Assembly: GCF_001625215.2 (NCBI RefSeq)
Contig: NC_030382.2
Span: 47,519,364 to 47,583,363, forward strand
Source of the DNA: Daucus carota subsp. sativus
Lineage: Eukaryota; Streptophyta; Magnoliopsida; Apiales; Apiaceae
Reading direction: 5' to 3'
DNA: 64,000 bases
Position numbers and translations under genes: made by a program. A model generated the notes under the pieces. It was not told the DNA's origin. It did no database searches and saw only the letters and a list, made by a program, of their open reading frames with translations. Of the stretch, positions 11,601 through 24,809 are shown piece by piece (within the stretch, counting starts at the first letter, position 1; every line of letters starts with the position of its first letter).

Positions 11601-13393
11601 CAATCTATCATCCGAAAGACTTGGAAGGATGCGCTTCACAGCTACAGGTGTCCCACGCCAACCTGCTTTTATGATCTCACCGAAAGACCCCTAACACAAA
11701 TTTAGAAGTAAAAGGCACATATTCAGGTAACTCTGAAAAATTAACTGACTTGTATTTTGCTGTCTAATTAGACTTCGTAACTATATATATTACAGTAATG
11801 GAGTAAGAAAAAATAAAACAAGACTAAGACAATACATGAGTCATATTCACATTTGAAATAATTGTGTTATCCTATAATATTATACTAACAATATTCTGCT
11901 GAAGAATGACTACAAGGAGTAACAGCTAGAACTTACAAGAAAATTTGCTCCAGGTACAACAATTTCTAACATATCTAACAGGAAGCATCAACCACATGAT
12001 GATAAATGAATTAGAAGCAGATATCATATACATAGAGAGATTATTATGCATTCCCTGCACCTTTTTGCTTTAGAATAGCAATCAATAGATGAAATCATGA
12101 TCCTAAGGTAGATAATTTATTTAATGCATAGTAACTCCAATCAAGTGTTTCCATCATTAAGTATAAATATCTTTACAATCAAAGTAATCTAATAAAACTC
12201 TATGAACTTTGATAATTATAAATCAGGTGTTTCCATCATTAAGTATGAATATCTTTACAATCGAAGTCATCCAATAAATCTCTATGAACTTTGATAATTT
12301 ATAAATCAGGTGGTCAGCACTTCCTTGTTCAAAGTGACTCCATCTACTCATGAAAACACCTTTCCCCTGTCAAACTTTTATTCCAGTTATTTCCATCAAG
12401 ATTATTCTCTAATAATTGTTGCTGTGAGTTAAAACTTGAGACCACAAGTCAACAAATAAATACAGCAATCATGAAAATGCTTAAATGCACATACATAAAA
12501 TAATTATGATTCTTGACAACCGTATCTATCGTCATCAAAACAAACCTTCCCGATCATAGCTGAATGTGTGAAGTCCAGCTCTGATGGATCGATCTCCCAA
12601 TCACACTTTTGAGGTAAAGGTGGTGGAACAGGTTTTGGTTCAAAATGACTTCCACTCTGCCCCTGCAACCATAATTACTAAAACTCAGTCCACATATCCC
12701 AAGGAATACTAAGAACAAAAACCTGCATCATCACAAAACACTACAAATTACCATTTAAAAAAACCTAAATGCGTGGATGACTTACATATGATAGGCCACC
12801 ATGCGACTTTAACAGCTCGATCATTCCATGTTTTTTGGCTCCTTCTGCATCGGCTAGAGGCTGTCATGAATTATGCATCAAGTTCAGGTATCATACTTAT
12901 AAACCAACTCTATGAGTCCATGACTATATAACATCATAACATCAGCATGCTAATACTCACAGCTAAAAATCAAACAAAAAATTCAAGGACATTTTAACTA
13001 CTCGTATACTAAATTATAAGTTTCAAATCATAAATCACATAGCTAATACCATACAATCATAAATAAAAAATATATAAAAATATATATAAAAATGACCGTG
13101 TTCTTCCAGCGATCTTGCGAATTAACATCAGCACCGAACTCAATCAAGCACTTAGCGACATCGATCCAACCGTGAAGCGAAGCAACATGAAGCGGAGTTC
13201 GATTATCGTAATCAATAGCGTGAACGAGCTTAGGATCTTCTTCTAGAAGCTTCCGAACCGCGGACTCATCGTTATGATGAGCGTGCCACAGAATCAACGA
13301 CGTCCTGCTAACTTTCGCCTTGCTCTGCTTCTTCGCGTCCGGCGCCGCGTCGCCGGCGGCAGAGTGGCCGGAACTTCCTCCGCTTTCACTCAT
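8662..13393 (-). CDS. VIK: VIK: Raf-like (MAPKKK group C) kinase with ankyrin repeats
   Basis: Eleven exons (high to low): 13393-13097, 12860-12786, 12662-12546, 11690-11596, 11006-10886, 10603-10524, 9677-9618, 9489-9368, 9257-9172, 9086-8971 and 8815-8662. All junctions keep phase; 440 aa. An acidic/Ser-rich N-terminus is followed by ankyrin repeats (about residues 30-125, including TPLHVASLHGWIDVAKCLI and GADVNSQD). The kinase domain has the glycine loop GKGSFG (162-167), Lys182 in VAVK, HRDLKPRN (276-283), DFG (298-300) and MAPE, so it looks catalytically intact. In Arabidopsis VIK binds the brassinosteroid-receptor-like kinase VH1/BRL2 in vein development and phosphorylates a tonoplast sugar transporter. 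Similarity to VIK runs end to end, so the assignment is firm. Intron 3 carries an 82-bp tandem duplication. The C-terminus ends HVKHDPTS. Confidence 0.96.
12141..12311. repeat. Tandem duplication (about 82 bp, two copies) in VIK intron 3
   Basis: 12141-12222 and 12223-12305 are near-copies. Both start TCA[AG]GTGTTTCCATCATTAAG and end TGAACTTTGATAATT(T)ATAAA; a third copy begins at 12306 (TCAGGTGG). There are few mismatches, so the duplication is fairly young. Confidence 0.85.
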
Positions 13394-15472
13394 TTAGAAT
13401 GAATTAAACGGATCAGAGACTAGAAAATGATTGAATTGCGTATGTGTAGGTAGAGATGGAAGTGAATTGGATATTGATTGAGTGGAATGTATGATTCCTG
13501 ACTATATTTGGTTTTTCAAAGGAGAATTAGATTCTGTTTTTACATGTAATGCGTAAAAATTGGGGTAAAATACCAAAATGGATAGAATTCAAGTTTGGTG
13601 AACAGAGGAGGTCAACGCGCTGCTCTGCAAGTGGTTCCCTCTGGTCAACGCGATCGCTTGTGCACTGTTTTCTACTCAATTAATAATGGATTTAATGTTA
13701 TGCTTATTTTAACAATATTTATAAAATCAAAATATAATCCAATTGGGGCAAGAAAATGAATTTGTATAAGATATGAGAAATTGAGAATTGAGATTCAGAT
13801 TGGCTTTTCAAATAAGATAAGATCTAGAGCTGACCACCTTGTTAGGTTGTTCAATACTCGAATTTTTTGAGAAGCACATGCTATTTAATGATTAGTATAT
13901 GTCTGTTGTCAATTGTCATGTGAGTGATGTATAAATATAACAAGAAAATCAACGCATTTCTTTTTTATCTAAATTGGTGCATTGTCCATATGAAAGCTGA
14001 TTTCAACCATGTGCCGGTCTGATTTAATCTTTCAATTTCACTATAAAATATATTAGATTTGTTATAACATATTTGATTAAATGAGTATCATTTTGCCTCA
14101 TCAAATTTTCAAATTGTGGTGTGCGGGAAAGTCAAAAAATTATATGAAATATTATAAAATAATAAAAAACTATGTAAAAATGGTGGGATCTATCTATAAT
14201 CTCGTTTAATTTATATTAATTTGAAAAATAACTCATTTATTTGTAAATGCAAGGCGCCAAAATAGTTGATAAGATTAATTTTTATATTATAAGAATTTAT
14301 TATACTGAGAAAATTTAAAAATACAAAAAATTAAGAGAGATGTAAGAAAAAAAGATAAAAAGTACAAATTTTGAGTTCATATTAAATATAATTATGAAGA
14401 TAAATATCTATGTATATGATTATATTAGGTCCCATTATTTATATAATATTTTATTGAAATAGGCTACATAATTATACAACCCCAAATCAATTATATTCTA
14501 TTTTTAATCAATTATATTTAATTATTTTCACAATATTCTTTATATATTTAAATTTTGAATGGTCAAGGTTTGGTCACTTGAACAATAAATTAATAATTAA
14601 TTTTGTGTATTATAAATCACATATTTATCATTTTTTTTACTTTTGCATAATCACATTAATTTTTAGGTTAAATAATTATTAAGTAGTACGAATACAAATG
14701 AGTATTGAATATATCATATATTTAAAAATTTTATTTTTATATACGTTTAGTTTTTATATTAAGTGATTATTTAAGTAATTCTACAGGAATCATGTAGAGG
14801 AGCTCTAACTATTCGTCTAACAAAAAAAAATGACACGTGCTGATATTTGATTTGAATATGAATATAACACGAGAGATTGGTTGAATTTGATAAACTGATA
14901 TCCTATCTAAATTCAAATAAAATAAATATAAAATATTCGCAAACAAATCCAAACACTATATACCTGCTACTGCTAAAACCAAATTTTGGTTTCAATTAGA
15001 ATATTAATACTAGAAATTGGATTATATTTGATAAATTGATTCTCAATCAAAATCCGAACACACCGTGGAGGAATGTCCATTTTATTTTATATCGAGATCA
15101 TTTCTCATCATCAATCTCCCAGTTCTAAAACTAAGAGTCCTTGTGGTATGTTTTTACTGACACAAGTACTTTTTAAGTAGGAGAAAATTTTGATAAGTGA
15201 AGATTTTTTCATGCACTGGGTTATTATTGTTAATGAAGTTGGAGGCAGAGAAACCTGCACCTAACTGAAAAATGATTAGTGACCAGAAAATCCAATGAAA
15301 GAAACGCACCACTCCACCCAAGTAGCCTTTTGATTAAGTATGTACTACGGGTAATCAATAATTCTTTTATGTATAAGGTCCTAAATCAAATTATATACAG
15401 TATACTAGTAGTATAGTGTTCTATATCAGCATTTCTTAGATTTCCCTATGTTCCAGTTTCAGCAGCAGTTCT
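13394..15472. other. Intergenic: VIK promoter and AT-rich spacer
   Basis: This stretch lies between the VIK start codon and the end of the next minus-strand gene. The first 300 bp serve as VIK leader and promoter. GGTCAACGCG occurs at about 13610-13619 and 13643-13652; its GTCAA is the complement of the TTGAC W-box core. Beyond 13.7 kb I see only AT-rich DNA with no open frame, RNA gene or clear transposon ends. Confidence 0.6.
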
Positions 15473-18306
15473 TCATTTTAAACCATCTTGGTCCTCAAGT
15501 GACCGCTTCCGTGCTCTCAAATTGAGCTTCAGGTTTTCGGGCATGGGAGGGGTCCTCCCTCTGCGGAAGAGGACAGCAAGAGCCCTCATCTTCTGGCAAA
15601 GATCAAATACCTGCAGATGAATTTCAAATGGGTGAGAAACCATCTTCATCTGAAAGGTTCTTTTAAAAAATAAATTTGTTGTGATTCTTACAGAGGAGGC
15701 TTCAATTTCTGCAACACCTTCACAACCTTGACCTCCTCCTTGCATTAAATCGCAGTATTTTTCAGCCTCATTCTCATCTTCAAACACCTTAGACAAGTAC
15801 AAGTCTACCAGCTAAGTAAAAGGAACTGAATATACACAATTTATAACATTTTAAACATGTAGCAGTACACATGCAGAAGATAATAGCTACCATGATAAAC
15901 AAGGGGACACGTTAATTAATTACCAAAAAACTAGTTATCTAATATACAATAGTGCAAGGCTGATATACATATGTATACAGCCTGTAGGTTTAGATATCCA
16001 CCAGGCACCAGATTCTGTATATGTCTCGGTCCTCTCGGAATTTTGTCATTTGTCTGTGTTGAATAAGGGGTGGAACCAGGGGGAGGCTAACCAAGGCTGA
16101 AGCAATGAGCTTTTTTTATTTTCAGTCATGTTTTCCCTTAAAATTAGCACATTTCTTCATGAGCCCCCACCTAATTGTAAGTAATCAGTAAAACAGTTAT
16201 ATTTTAGATATCAGCCCCAGGACAATTCAATTTCTAGTTCGGCCATATGCCGATCACCAAACTGGGCCAAAACAAATATGGGATTATGTGCAAATATTGT
16301 GAAAAGGACAAGTGGAACACACTGCATGAAGCAGTAAGTCGTAGCCACCATAAAACCACCAGAAAATCGACCAGAAACTTGAAATGATGTTGCTTCTTCG
16401 AAGAATCTACTCTATTTTCACTATTACCAATTATTAGTGTCAAAGTTTTCTTTGCAAAGGGAGTCTTATAAAATGGACTGAACCAATGACTTGACTAGAT
16501 ATATATGCATCTCTAGCTAGCCTTAAGGATTTGTAACTTTGTTAGAAAAATACAAAGAACTTACAAGCACTCCATCACTGATGTCCTCAACAAGCATCTG
16601 AAACTTTGTGGTTTTCCCAGACTGCTTGGCCTGGTTTCTCCACTTTCCTCCTTTGGAAAATAATTTACTTAGCTCGCTTTCAACTTCACTGCTCCAAAGA
16701 CAGATATGAGAAAGGATGATGTTGAGGAATATTCAAATATAAGGAATACCAAAATGTTACACAAACCTGCGATTTCTTCGTGTTTTCATTGTGCATAACT
16801 GGTTTTCTCTCTGGGTTAAAACATAAACGGGTTTTGAAGTGTCCCTCCATGGGTTAGACTCCAGTACTGTTCAAGAAATAGCACAAAGAACACTTAAAGC
16901 CTCGCAATGTATATATGTATATAAAGATGGCATGCGCGTGTGTGTGTTAGGCTACAGAAGCCCATGCTAAACAGGTGTAAATCATAATTTTCCAAATTTA
17001 AACAATCAGATCTACGTTTATTAGTGCAAAACCTTTTGGTTCGTGGGTTTCTGGAATGAGGTATGGGGTTTGTCCATTCCAAACCCATACATGGTGTTTG
17101 GTTGAGAAAAACAAAATCTGAAACCCATACCTTAAACCCCCAAGGTATGGGTTTTTGATACCCAAGTGGGGAGGTGGGTATGAGATGGGGTATGAGCTAT
17201 ATTCATTTTTTATTTTTATTTTCCCTCTCTTTAAGTAATGAAATATTAATGTTTGATACAAAATTAAATCAATGATGCAAAAATATATGACAATAATAAT
17301 TTTATTAATATTTTTAATTAATATATATTAATAACTTATTTTTTATAAAAATTATATATATTGATTCCAGCACTCAACCAAACACATGATATCAGATATG
17401 ATACCTCAAACCCATACCAGCTTAACCCGATTCCTCATTCCAACCCGATACCACTGCTCGAACCAAACGACCCCCTTTTTTTGAAGACATAAAAAGAAAT
17501 AGTTTAAAATAAACTAGCTTTTTTAACAGAGTCAGCCAATCAAAGGATTTTACAATTCACAAAGCAAGTAAATTCTCCTTCGAAGTTTTTGACTGGATTC
17601 AACTCCTATTTCTTAACTATTCTATGGTCCAAACTGTTCAACTATATATCAGAATAAAATTGAGATTTAATCAGTCTAGCTTTAGAGTAGTTGTAACAGA
17701 CAATGGCAGTGTGTGTGAAATATACCCAAGCAACAGCCTACAACAACAACAATTGCAGTAAATTTCACAATGAGAATTCCAAAAGATATATTTCCTCCGT
17801 ATGTTCATCAATTCATTATCATATTATCAAAAACCTAGTACTAGCATAATGAATTGAATATTAATCGCAACTAAAATCGATAACAAGGAACAATAATCGC
17901 AACTAAAAAGGGAATAGGAATAGGTGTAGCTACCATCATAGCTACTGGAATCAAAAGATTGTTGAAGATGTCTCCGCATATCATACGCACGAGACGACAC
18001 CTGCTTCACGAACTCATCCGAAGTACTCGGAATCGTGCCGTCCAATTGAAGAGCTTTCTTCACCTCCTCATCCTCCTCATCATCATTTTTATCTTCATCT
18101 TTTTCTCTATCAACATCTCCTTGGTTGCTCAATTTACACCAAACTTCCACTCTTCTCCTTCTCCGATGTTTCGATAAACACTGAAACCGGCGATCGCTGT
18201 AACTAGAGATAGCTCCGGGGATGGAACTAATTCGCCGCCGGTGATGATGATGATTTGCCGCCAGAAAAACGATCGACGGTGCCACTGAAGCACTCAGAGA
18301 ATCCAT
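15473..18306 (-). CDS. Plastid-type plant protein of unknown function (276 aa)
   Basis: Five exons: 18306-17934, 16866-16767, 16688-16565, 15787-15692 and 15610-15473; 276 aa with phase kept. The N-terminus is rich in Ser, Arg and His and almost free of acidic residues for about 55 residues (SISSIPG-type region, then RRRRRVEVWC), as expected of a chloroplast transit peptide. An acidic run (DEDKNDDEEDEEV) and a conserved-looking core follow (ESNPWRDTSKPVYVLTQREN; MLVEDISDGVLVFEDENEAEKYCDLMQGGG). The basic C-terminus ends RARKRSLEDQDGLK. No catalytic motif is visible. The third exon has a tandem NAGNAG acceptor (see findings). The large first intron hosts a MITE (17033-17475). It resembles a conserved plant-specific plastid protein, possibly the relative of At1g13990; that link is from memory and tentative. 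Confidence 0.85.
16066..16245. mobile_element. Probable hAT-like MITE remnant inside an intron
   Basis: AGGGGTGGAACCAGGGGGAGGC at the left and TTCTAGTTCGGCCAT at the right form a weak inverted repeat. The interior has GAGCCCCCACCTAATTG and GGCTAACCAAGGCTGAAGC, wording common in plant GGGGCGGAACC-type elements. No clear target duplication was found. It lies in the intron 15788-16564 of the plastid-type gene. Confidence 0.4.
17033..17475. mobile_element. Non-autonomous TIR element (TTTGGTTCG ends) in an intron
   Basis: The left end reads TTTTGGTTCGTGGGTTTCTG and the inverted right end CGTTTGGTTCGAGCAGTGG. Several internal copies of AAACCCATACC and GGTATGGG lie in both orientations. The ends and GC-rich repeats over an AT-rich core fit a Harbinger/hAT-like MITE. 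No transposase is present. It sits in the first intron of the plastid-type gene, so transcription must read through it. Confidence 0.55.
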
Positions 18307-19056
18307 CTAAAATTTCGCCGCAAAATCTGTGTAAACTTGTGCGCGTATATGTGTGTTTGTGTGTGTATAGTATAGATATAGGTGCGAAGGTGTGTGCGTA
18401 TAGTGCGGAAATGGAGGAAGAAAAGGCGGAGAAGGAAACTGTAGGTAGGTACGCTTTCCTTAGATTTTTTTGTGTTAATTGGATTTTAGTGGTTCCTATT
18501 TTTCTCTCACTCATATTAAACTCCATATATTTTGTTTAATAAAATGTTGATAATCTTTATTAGAAAAATGTATAAAAATATTTATGTAAAAACCTGTAAT
18601 ATTATTAATAAATATTTTTTGATATCCGCAATTTCTGCGTGTATAAGATACAGGATACAAACCTCACATTCACCATAATTTGCAGTATATAATCAAGATT
18701 CCAGGCATACACTGTTTTTTGTTTTTTTTAAAGAAATGGTTTTTTTTTTTTTTTGACAGAAGAAAATGGTATGTTTGAGAACTAAAGACCTTAGGTACAA
18801 GCTTACATCTTGTAACAGTTAGATGATTGTTTAGTAAATCTCACTTCATAAACATCAGCTATTTCATTTTCACTTTACCTTTCATCTGTCAAACGGTGGC
18901 AACTGTAAACAAAACAATGTTACATTCGAAATGAGAATGTATGGCTGTTGTCATTTTGATCCCAATAGGCAATGCGATTTTGCCAGGCTAACATGGCTTC
19001 GTGGTCAACAAAGCAAGATATTTAAAGCAAAATTTGCTTTTCAGCTTTGCCAATGT
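18307..19056. other. Intergenic: promoter of the plastid-type gene and PAT 3' region
   Basis: On the minus strand this holds the leader and promoter of the plastid-type gene (GT/CA-rich around 18340-18400) and the 3' untranslated region of the S-acyltransferase. No further gene was seen. Confidence 0.5.
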
Positions 19057-22000
19057 TTAAAGCTTTCTGCTGCTACCATAGCCTGACGAAGAACCTGGTC
19101 CCTTAATCCTAGTGATTCTCTCCTCCTGATCGGAGTTGAAGAGAACGTTACTCCAGTTTGTGGACCTTTGAACAGTCCTGGAAGGAACCCGGTCACTGTC
19201 TTCACCCCCAGATGCATCGTATCCGTCACTAGCTGATCTGGATAGAGGGATTCCTGGCAGGGGAAGAGCATCGGATGATGGTCCTGTCAGACGCCTAGCC
19301 TCGTCAAGTCCTGACGATGAGATCCCAAATGGATGAAGATCTGGTGAGTCTAAACTACTCTCAGGGGAAGATGCAACAACTCCTGGTGCATTTGACATTG
19401 CTAGGCTTGTTCTGAAAGCACTTCGTGGTTCGAATTGAAGAGGAGCTAAACTAGTTGATGTCTCGGTAATGTTGCTTTCAGCAGTATCGGTTGAAACTTT
19501 GGCCAATGGTTCTAAAGGTAGGTCTGCAGGAAGTCGAACTCGCTTACTGCCTCGTTTCCTATTAAAGTCCTGCCTGCCATACATGTGGCGGTCACTGCTA
19601 CCAAAGCTGTTGTCCCTATCATGCCTGTAAGGGACATCCCTTCTCGCGACAGGCTGCAGGATTTTTGATCTTCTCCTTGCTTCTGCAGCAGCCTTTGAAA
19701 CATCTTCTGCATTCAACCGAGCTAATGCCCATGGACTTATCTTTACTGGTGCGTTACTCTTTTTCTTCGTCTCTTCTCCCACTGTCTTCTTCCCCAGGGA
19801 ACTTACAGATCTAGTGTCAGAAGGAACTACATCAAACTGGACAAAACAAAAATCAGAGCAATTTTACACCCTACAGTTAGACATGGTGCTAATAAAACTT
19901 CCAGAATTCAATCCGCATGAAGTTTGCACAAAGTCTGTAGCATGTGTTGTATAACACATGGTTGCTCTGTAGAAAGGCATGCCTAGTAAGATGACTGAGG
20001 ATGACCTAAACTACAAGTTTTACCAGGATGAATAAATGCTGTGAAATTTAAAGTGCTTGCAGAAGTGTAGGACATCAGCTTAAATCTTCACTACACTATT
20101 TGTACATCTACCATGAAATTTAAAAAAAATTGCTTTTCGAAAGAGCAAGACATGTGCATAGTTTCTATGTTTCTTTTAGAATGTTTAGAATATATACCTG
20201 GTCTTCGACAAACAGTCGTGGTGGAGTACACCAAGCTCCTCGCTGGAAGGTATTAAAGGAGCTTGCACTGCTCAACCCTGTGAGGGAACTGGCTTGTGAC
20301 ATCTGAGGACTCTGTTGACCTCCAAATCCTTGTTGTTCTTGCTCTCTCAAAGCTATGATATAATCATACGTGCTGATACCCTGTTAGCAAAGAATCAACA
20401 TCAGCGACTCATTTTCAATGGACTACGTATGATTTCAATTTACTTCTTTACCATTTTAATTAAGCCATAAACTTGTTTTGTGCAGAATACGTTGGCCAAA
20501 ATTTATCCAAAAGCTTTTGAAAAGTCGGGATCTAGTATAGGCTAATAGAAGAAAAGATCCAAGCAATTAGAGAACTAACCTTCTTAATAAGAAGAATGTG
20601 AAAGAAGAAAAGCTGAATAATTGGCAGAGTAGCAATCATTGCCAAGATGGTGCACACTGCCTGCATTTATAAACACAGTTAACAGCGATTGCAAAGTATA
20701 TTAATATTCACCCAGCTGACTCTATCCGACAAAAAGAATCTCATAGCATCTGTAAATGTGGACTAAAAGCAAGCTCAATATAAAAAACATTCAAAAATTC
20801 TCACCACCACAATAACGTATGGTACTATAGAGAAACTGCTTCCTAGCTTAGTGGCTATATCTGCAGAGTATCTCTTGTGCTCAAGGAAACAGCGAATCAG
20901 TACAAAAATTCCAGTTGACCACTGAAGTATAAGCTGCAATCTCAAGTCCAAGGTGCACAAACCATTTACAGACCTGTCAATAACTTGAAATAAATGCTGC
21001 TTCTAAAAGCTTATTTTTAGACTTTGGCCTATTATTCTATGAAAGGTTAGATTGCTCTAGAATGTTTAATATAATATATGCAAGTAAAACTTGAGGTTCA
21101 GAAAGCAGAAAAATAAAAAACAGCTGACAATTATGAATCTAATCACAAGTTTAATGAGAAAAAGGTTTTCTATTTCCAGAGTTTGGCAAGAATCAACTAG
21201 AGAAGAATATCAAAATGACAAATTGGCATGATGGGGTAATGACCCTATATACTGTATGCATCTATTAGTCCTCTCAAACATTAGGCATTAAGACAGTAGT
21301 CCTTACCAGCAGAAGGGCAGAAACCATGAGCGAGAAAAACTTCCGATAATTTCTTTTTCCTATACAGTTGTTGAGCCACTATCAAAGAGCCAAAATAAAA
21401 GTCAAAGACATGTCTAGTCAAACTACACGATAGTATGTATTAGAAATCGTTTTCAAATTACCCTGCAATGGTGATCAAAATGGTCCACACATTTGTCACA
21501 AACTCTACAATGCTTGCTGTACTTAAAAACCTGCAAGTTTTCGATCAAATGAAAATTTTTATCAAAATGTGTGACAGTGAATAAAACTAGCCACGAGATT
21601 CCCAAATATTTCTGGCCAAACTACTTTAGTTTCCGAAAATTCATAGCTTATCTTTTGATTTCAGAAACTGTCCACTTGTTAAATCTTCAAAAAATTTTAG
21701 TTCATCATTATAAATTACAAAGTGATAGAAACCAAAAGGTTGGAGAGGCTTCTATGAATGTTTGCATTTTAACGCCTCTTTATATGCCTCAGTGAATTAG
21801 AGAGAGTAGCATTCTGGTAGTCTGGTACTATTATGGCCGGATCAGTAGAACACCTAAAGAGGAAATAATGAAAATGAACATCACCCAGCATGCCAAGAGT
21901 ACATACGAACCTCAACTTCACACAGACTGCAATAGAACATTCCATCTTCACTAGCTTGCTGTTCAGAAGATTTATCATATCGATTTGAGCAGTTGCACAC

Positions 22001-23366
22001 ATAAGCGCATGGAGACAACAAAGCCAACAGGACCTTGGAACACAAAGACTGTTGAGATGCAGCACCTGTCTTTTTTATCTCAGCAGTACAATCCTCTGAT
22101 GCTGCATTTATGTCCTTCATTTCTTTGTCCATAGGTTTCAATTCAGTTGTTGCAGCATTTGCATCGTGGATTGAGGAAGTTGATTCGCCACCAAGTTTTG
22201 ATTCTTGGAGCCGGTCATGCTTTTTGTGCTCCGGAAAATTAATATATTTTTTGGATTTAAAAACCCCTGGATCAGCAGGATCAGCTGCTGCACACCATAT
22301 GTAGAGTCCAAACGCGCATACAATCTGGAAGTGAGTAATGTCACACAATTTACCATGAACAAGATTACAGAGAATAGGCAGCGGTGATTAAAATAACATT
22401 AGAGTGAGAGTGCAGAAATAACACAGACAAGAACATATTCATGAAATATAAAACAGGATCCGATACAAAATCCAAATATATAACCTTGTTGGTTGGGTTC
22501 TATGTGTCCAACAAACAAGCAGGAGTTATAAAAAAAACACGTTCCAGTATGTGTATGAAAACTAGTGTAAATTTATATGAGATAGAAGACATTAAGCATG
22601 CTATCACTGACCTTTAAGAGACTATTAGTCTCCAGTATAGATCATAAGAATACTTTTTTTGCCAAGGAAATTAATTTATATTCTGTTAGTATATGATGAA
22701 GAGAAACTTTGACAATGGCTGGACTAAATGTTTTGTCACAACTGGGCAAAGATATGCAGCTACTTGGCTATTTTGAATCTGAAGAAGTGAAACTGTACAT
22801 GCAAATTTACCACTTGTGTTATAAAGCATTCCCTTGGAAATGTAGCATTATTACCTACCAGTCTACCACCATATACAACAAATTCTAAATGATAACAACC
22901 CATTTTAATGGCATTGTCAAAAAGCTCAGACCACCTTGTTTGCTTGGATTTACAACTTTATTACGAGTAATAAAACAGGAGAACAAATTTGTTAGGAGCA
23001 CAAAAACAGAAGCATGGATCCAGATCTTCACCACTAGAGAAAAAAAAAAACTTAACTTCTCAGCAAAAGAAAAGGTATTAAGAGAATTACAGGCTTACCA
23101 AGGGAGTGTAGATCCCCATCACAATAAACTGATAAAATTGCTTTCCAACAAAAGGGGCAAAGAACACATAGAAAGCAAATCCCAATGCCAGAAACACAGC
23201 AACTGCAACTACCTACACAAATACATACAAAATTCCCAAAATGCAAACCAAGAACATAACAATGAAGCAACAGAAACCCAAGAATACTAATTTAAATACT
23301 CATAAAGATACATAACAAAGAGACCTGAAGAGGATGGTAAGGAAGCTGCCATCCATGTTTCCTCAT
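19057..23366 (-). CDS. DHHC protein S-acyltransferase, plant PAT19-22 type
   Basis: Nine exons: 23366-23325, 23212-23099, 22324-21911, 21530-21462, 21378-21307, 20933-20805, 20660-20580, 20380-20198 and 19836-19057; 627 aa. It transfers palmitate from CoA to cysteines of target proteins. Two N-terminal spans (about 14-35 and 50-72) precede a cytosolic insert of about 100 residues, the Cys-rich DHHC domain (FYCSLCEVEVFKYSKHC...; DHHC at 209-212, Cys212 being the acyl acceptor) and two more spans (about 225-250 and 275-300). The long Ser/Arg-rich C-terminal tail (about 300 residues) is typical of this plant subgroup. The start MRKHGWQLPYHPLQ matches the usual N-terminus. An acceptor-like CAG just before the ATG (about 23372) suggests a 5'UTR intron. 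The catalytic motif is intact. Confidence 0.94.
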
Positions 23367-24131
23367 TTCCACTGTATGTATAAAAATAGCTTCTTGCAGG
23401 CCCAGAAGAATTGCTTAAGCAAGAAAATATTTATTGAGTGATCAAAATGATAACTTGGGGCTTTTACTACAATCTTTCTTCTCTCCCTGATTTGACTTGT
23501 TTCCTTTCAGTTGCCCTCATTTTTAGGTTAAAAATGAGATCAAATGGTCACTACAGAACCAAGACAATAAATGAGCATGTCCCGGCTAAAAAGAAGAAGA
23601 AAATCATCAAGAGTGAAGGAAGAACTGGGTATTTTAGTTCTTGAAAGAGGGTTGTGTATGATTATTGTTTCTTGCAAAATTCTGTAAACAAGAAGCAAAG
23701 ATCTGTATCTGATAAAAAGGAGCAAGTGTTTTGTTTGGACTAGAGGTGGTCTCTAGAGATGTTTTTATTTTGCTATCAATCATGCAATGTAATTACATTA
23801 CAACCCCAGCTTTTACTTTCCCCTTATTTCTAGCATCACCTTTTTCCATGGCCAAATCATGTGTTCAGAGACAACACAACACCCAGTTGCTTGCTTTTTC
23901 TTTTATTAAATCATTTCAAAAATTACCCCATTTATTATTAATATTATTATATAAATATTACTTGTATTTGTTATTTAAAAAAAAATGAACACACTCTCTA
24001 TGACAAGTCTACTGCTGGTTTGGAGTGTAGCCATTTAGTTCACTTCATGGGTATTGTATGGTTACAAGGTGAATTGGGTCTGGTAAGAATTCAAATAAAA
24101 AAGGGGTGTTGTCTATTGGTGTAGTTGTTGC
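23367..24131. other. Intergenic: upstream region of the S-acyltransferase gene
   Basis: It contains the probable 5'UTR and promoter of the minus-strand PAT gene. Short open frames in both directions lack support. No other feature was recognised. Confidence 0.45.
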
Positions 24132-24801
24132 TAGGGCTGTTAACGAAACGAATATTTAATGAAATATTCGGTATTCGAATTCGTTTAACATTATTCGTAT
24201 TCGTTTGTTAACAAATACAAATACGAATTCAAATCTTAAAAAATATTCGGTTTGTTAACGAATACAAATTCGAATAGATAAATATTCGTATTCGCTATTC
24301 GCTTAATTATTCGGAAATTAAATTATATATATATATATATTATTTTATATTATATAAAAAAATATTATATTTTTATTTAATAAGATTATGTACTGGTAAG
24401 GGGAGCTCTTCTAGTTATAGCCACAGACCGACAAATCAGAAACAAAATGTCACACCTTCTGGTTTATCCAGGTTTGTTCAATCAGTAATTTGAATTTTAT
24501 ATTATTTGAGTTGGATGACTGTAGTCTGTATTATTAGTACTTTTTATAGTGTGCTTGAATTGGTGAAATATAGGAGTTTATAACTTTTGTCACGTGTCAG
24601 CAGTTTAGTTATTTTTTTATTTTCTTTTAAATGAGTGCCTTAAACGAATATGAATAGTTCGTGAATTTAACCGAATACGAATACGAATACAAATAACTAT
24701 TCGGATAATAAACGAATACAAATCCGAATATGTATATTTAAACCGAATACAAATACAAAAACTATAGTATTCGTTTCGAATTCGTTTCGTTAACACCCCT
24801 A
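24132..24801. mobile_element. hAT-type non-autonomous element, 670 bp, CGAATA-rich arms
   Basis: The left end TAGGGCTGTTAACGAAACGAA and inverted right end TAGGGGTGTTAACGAAACGAA differ at one position. The exact 8-bp duplication GTTGTTGC lies at 24124-24131 and 24802-24809. Both subterminal regions (about 24150-24310 and 24640-24790) are dense in ATTCG/CGAAT and TTCGTATTCG words in both orientations, like transposase-binding arrays. The core has an AT run (about 24328-24345) and no coding capacity. Confidence 0.93.
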
Positions 24802-24809
24802 GTTGTTGC

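Noticed and set aside
22110-22387. Plus-strand frames within the S-acyltransferase third exon
   Set aside because: They are antisense shadows of the coding exon.
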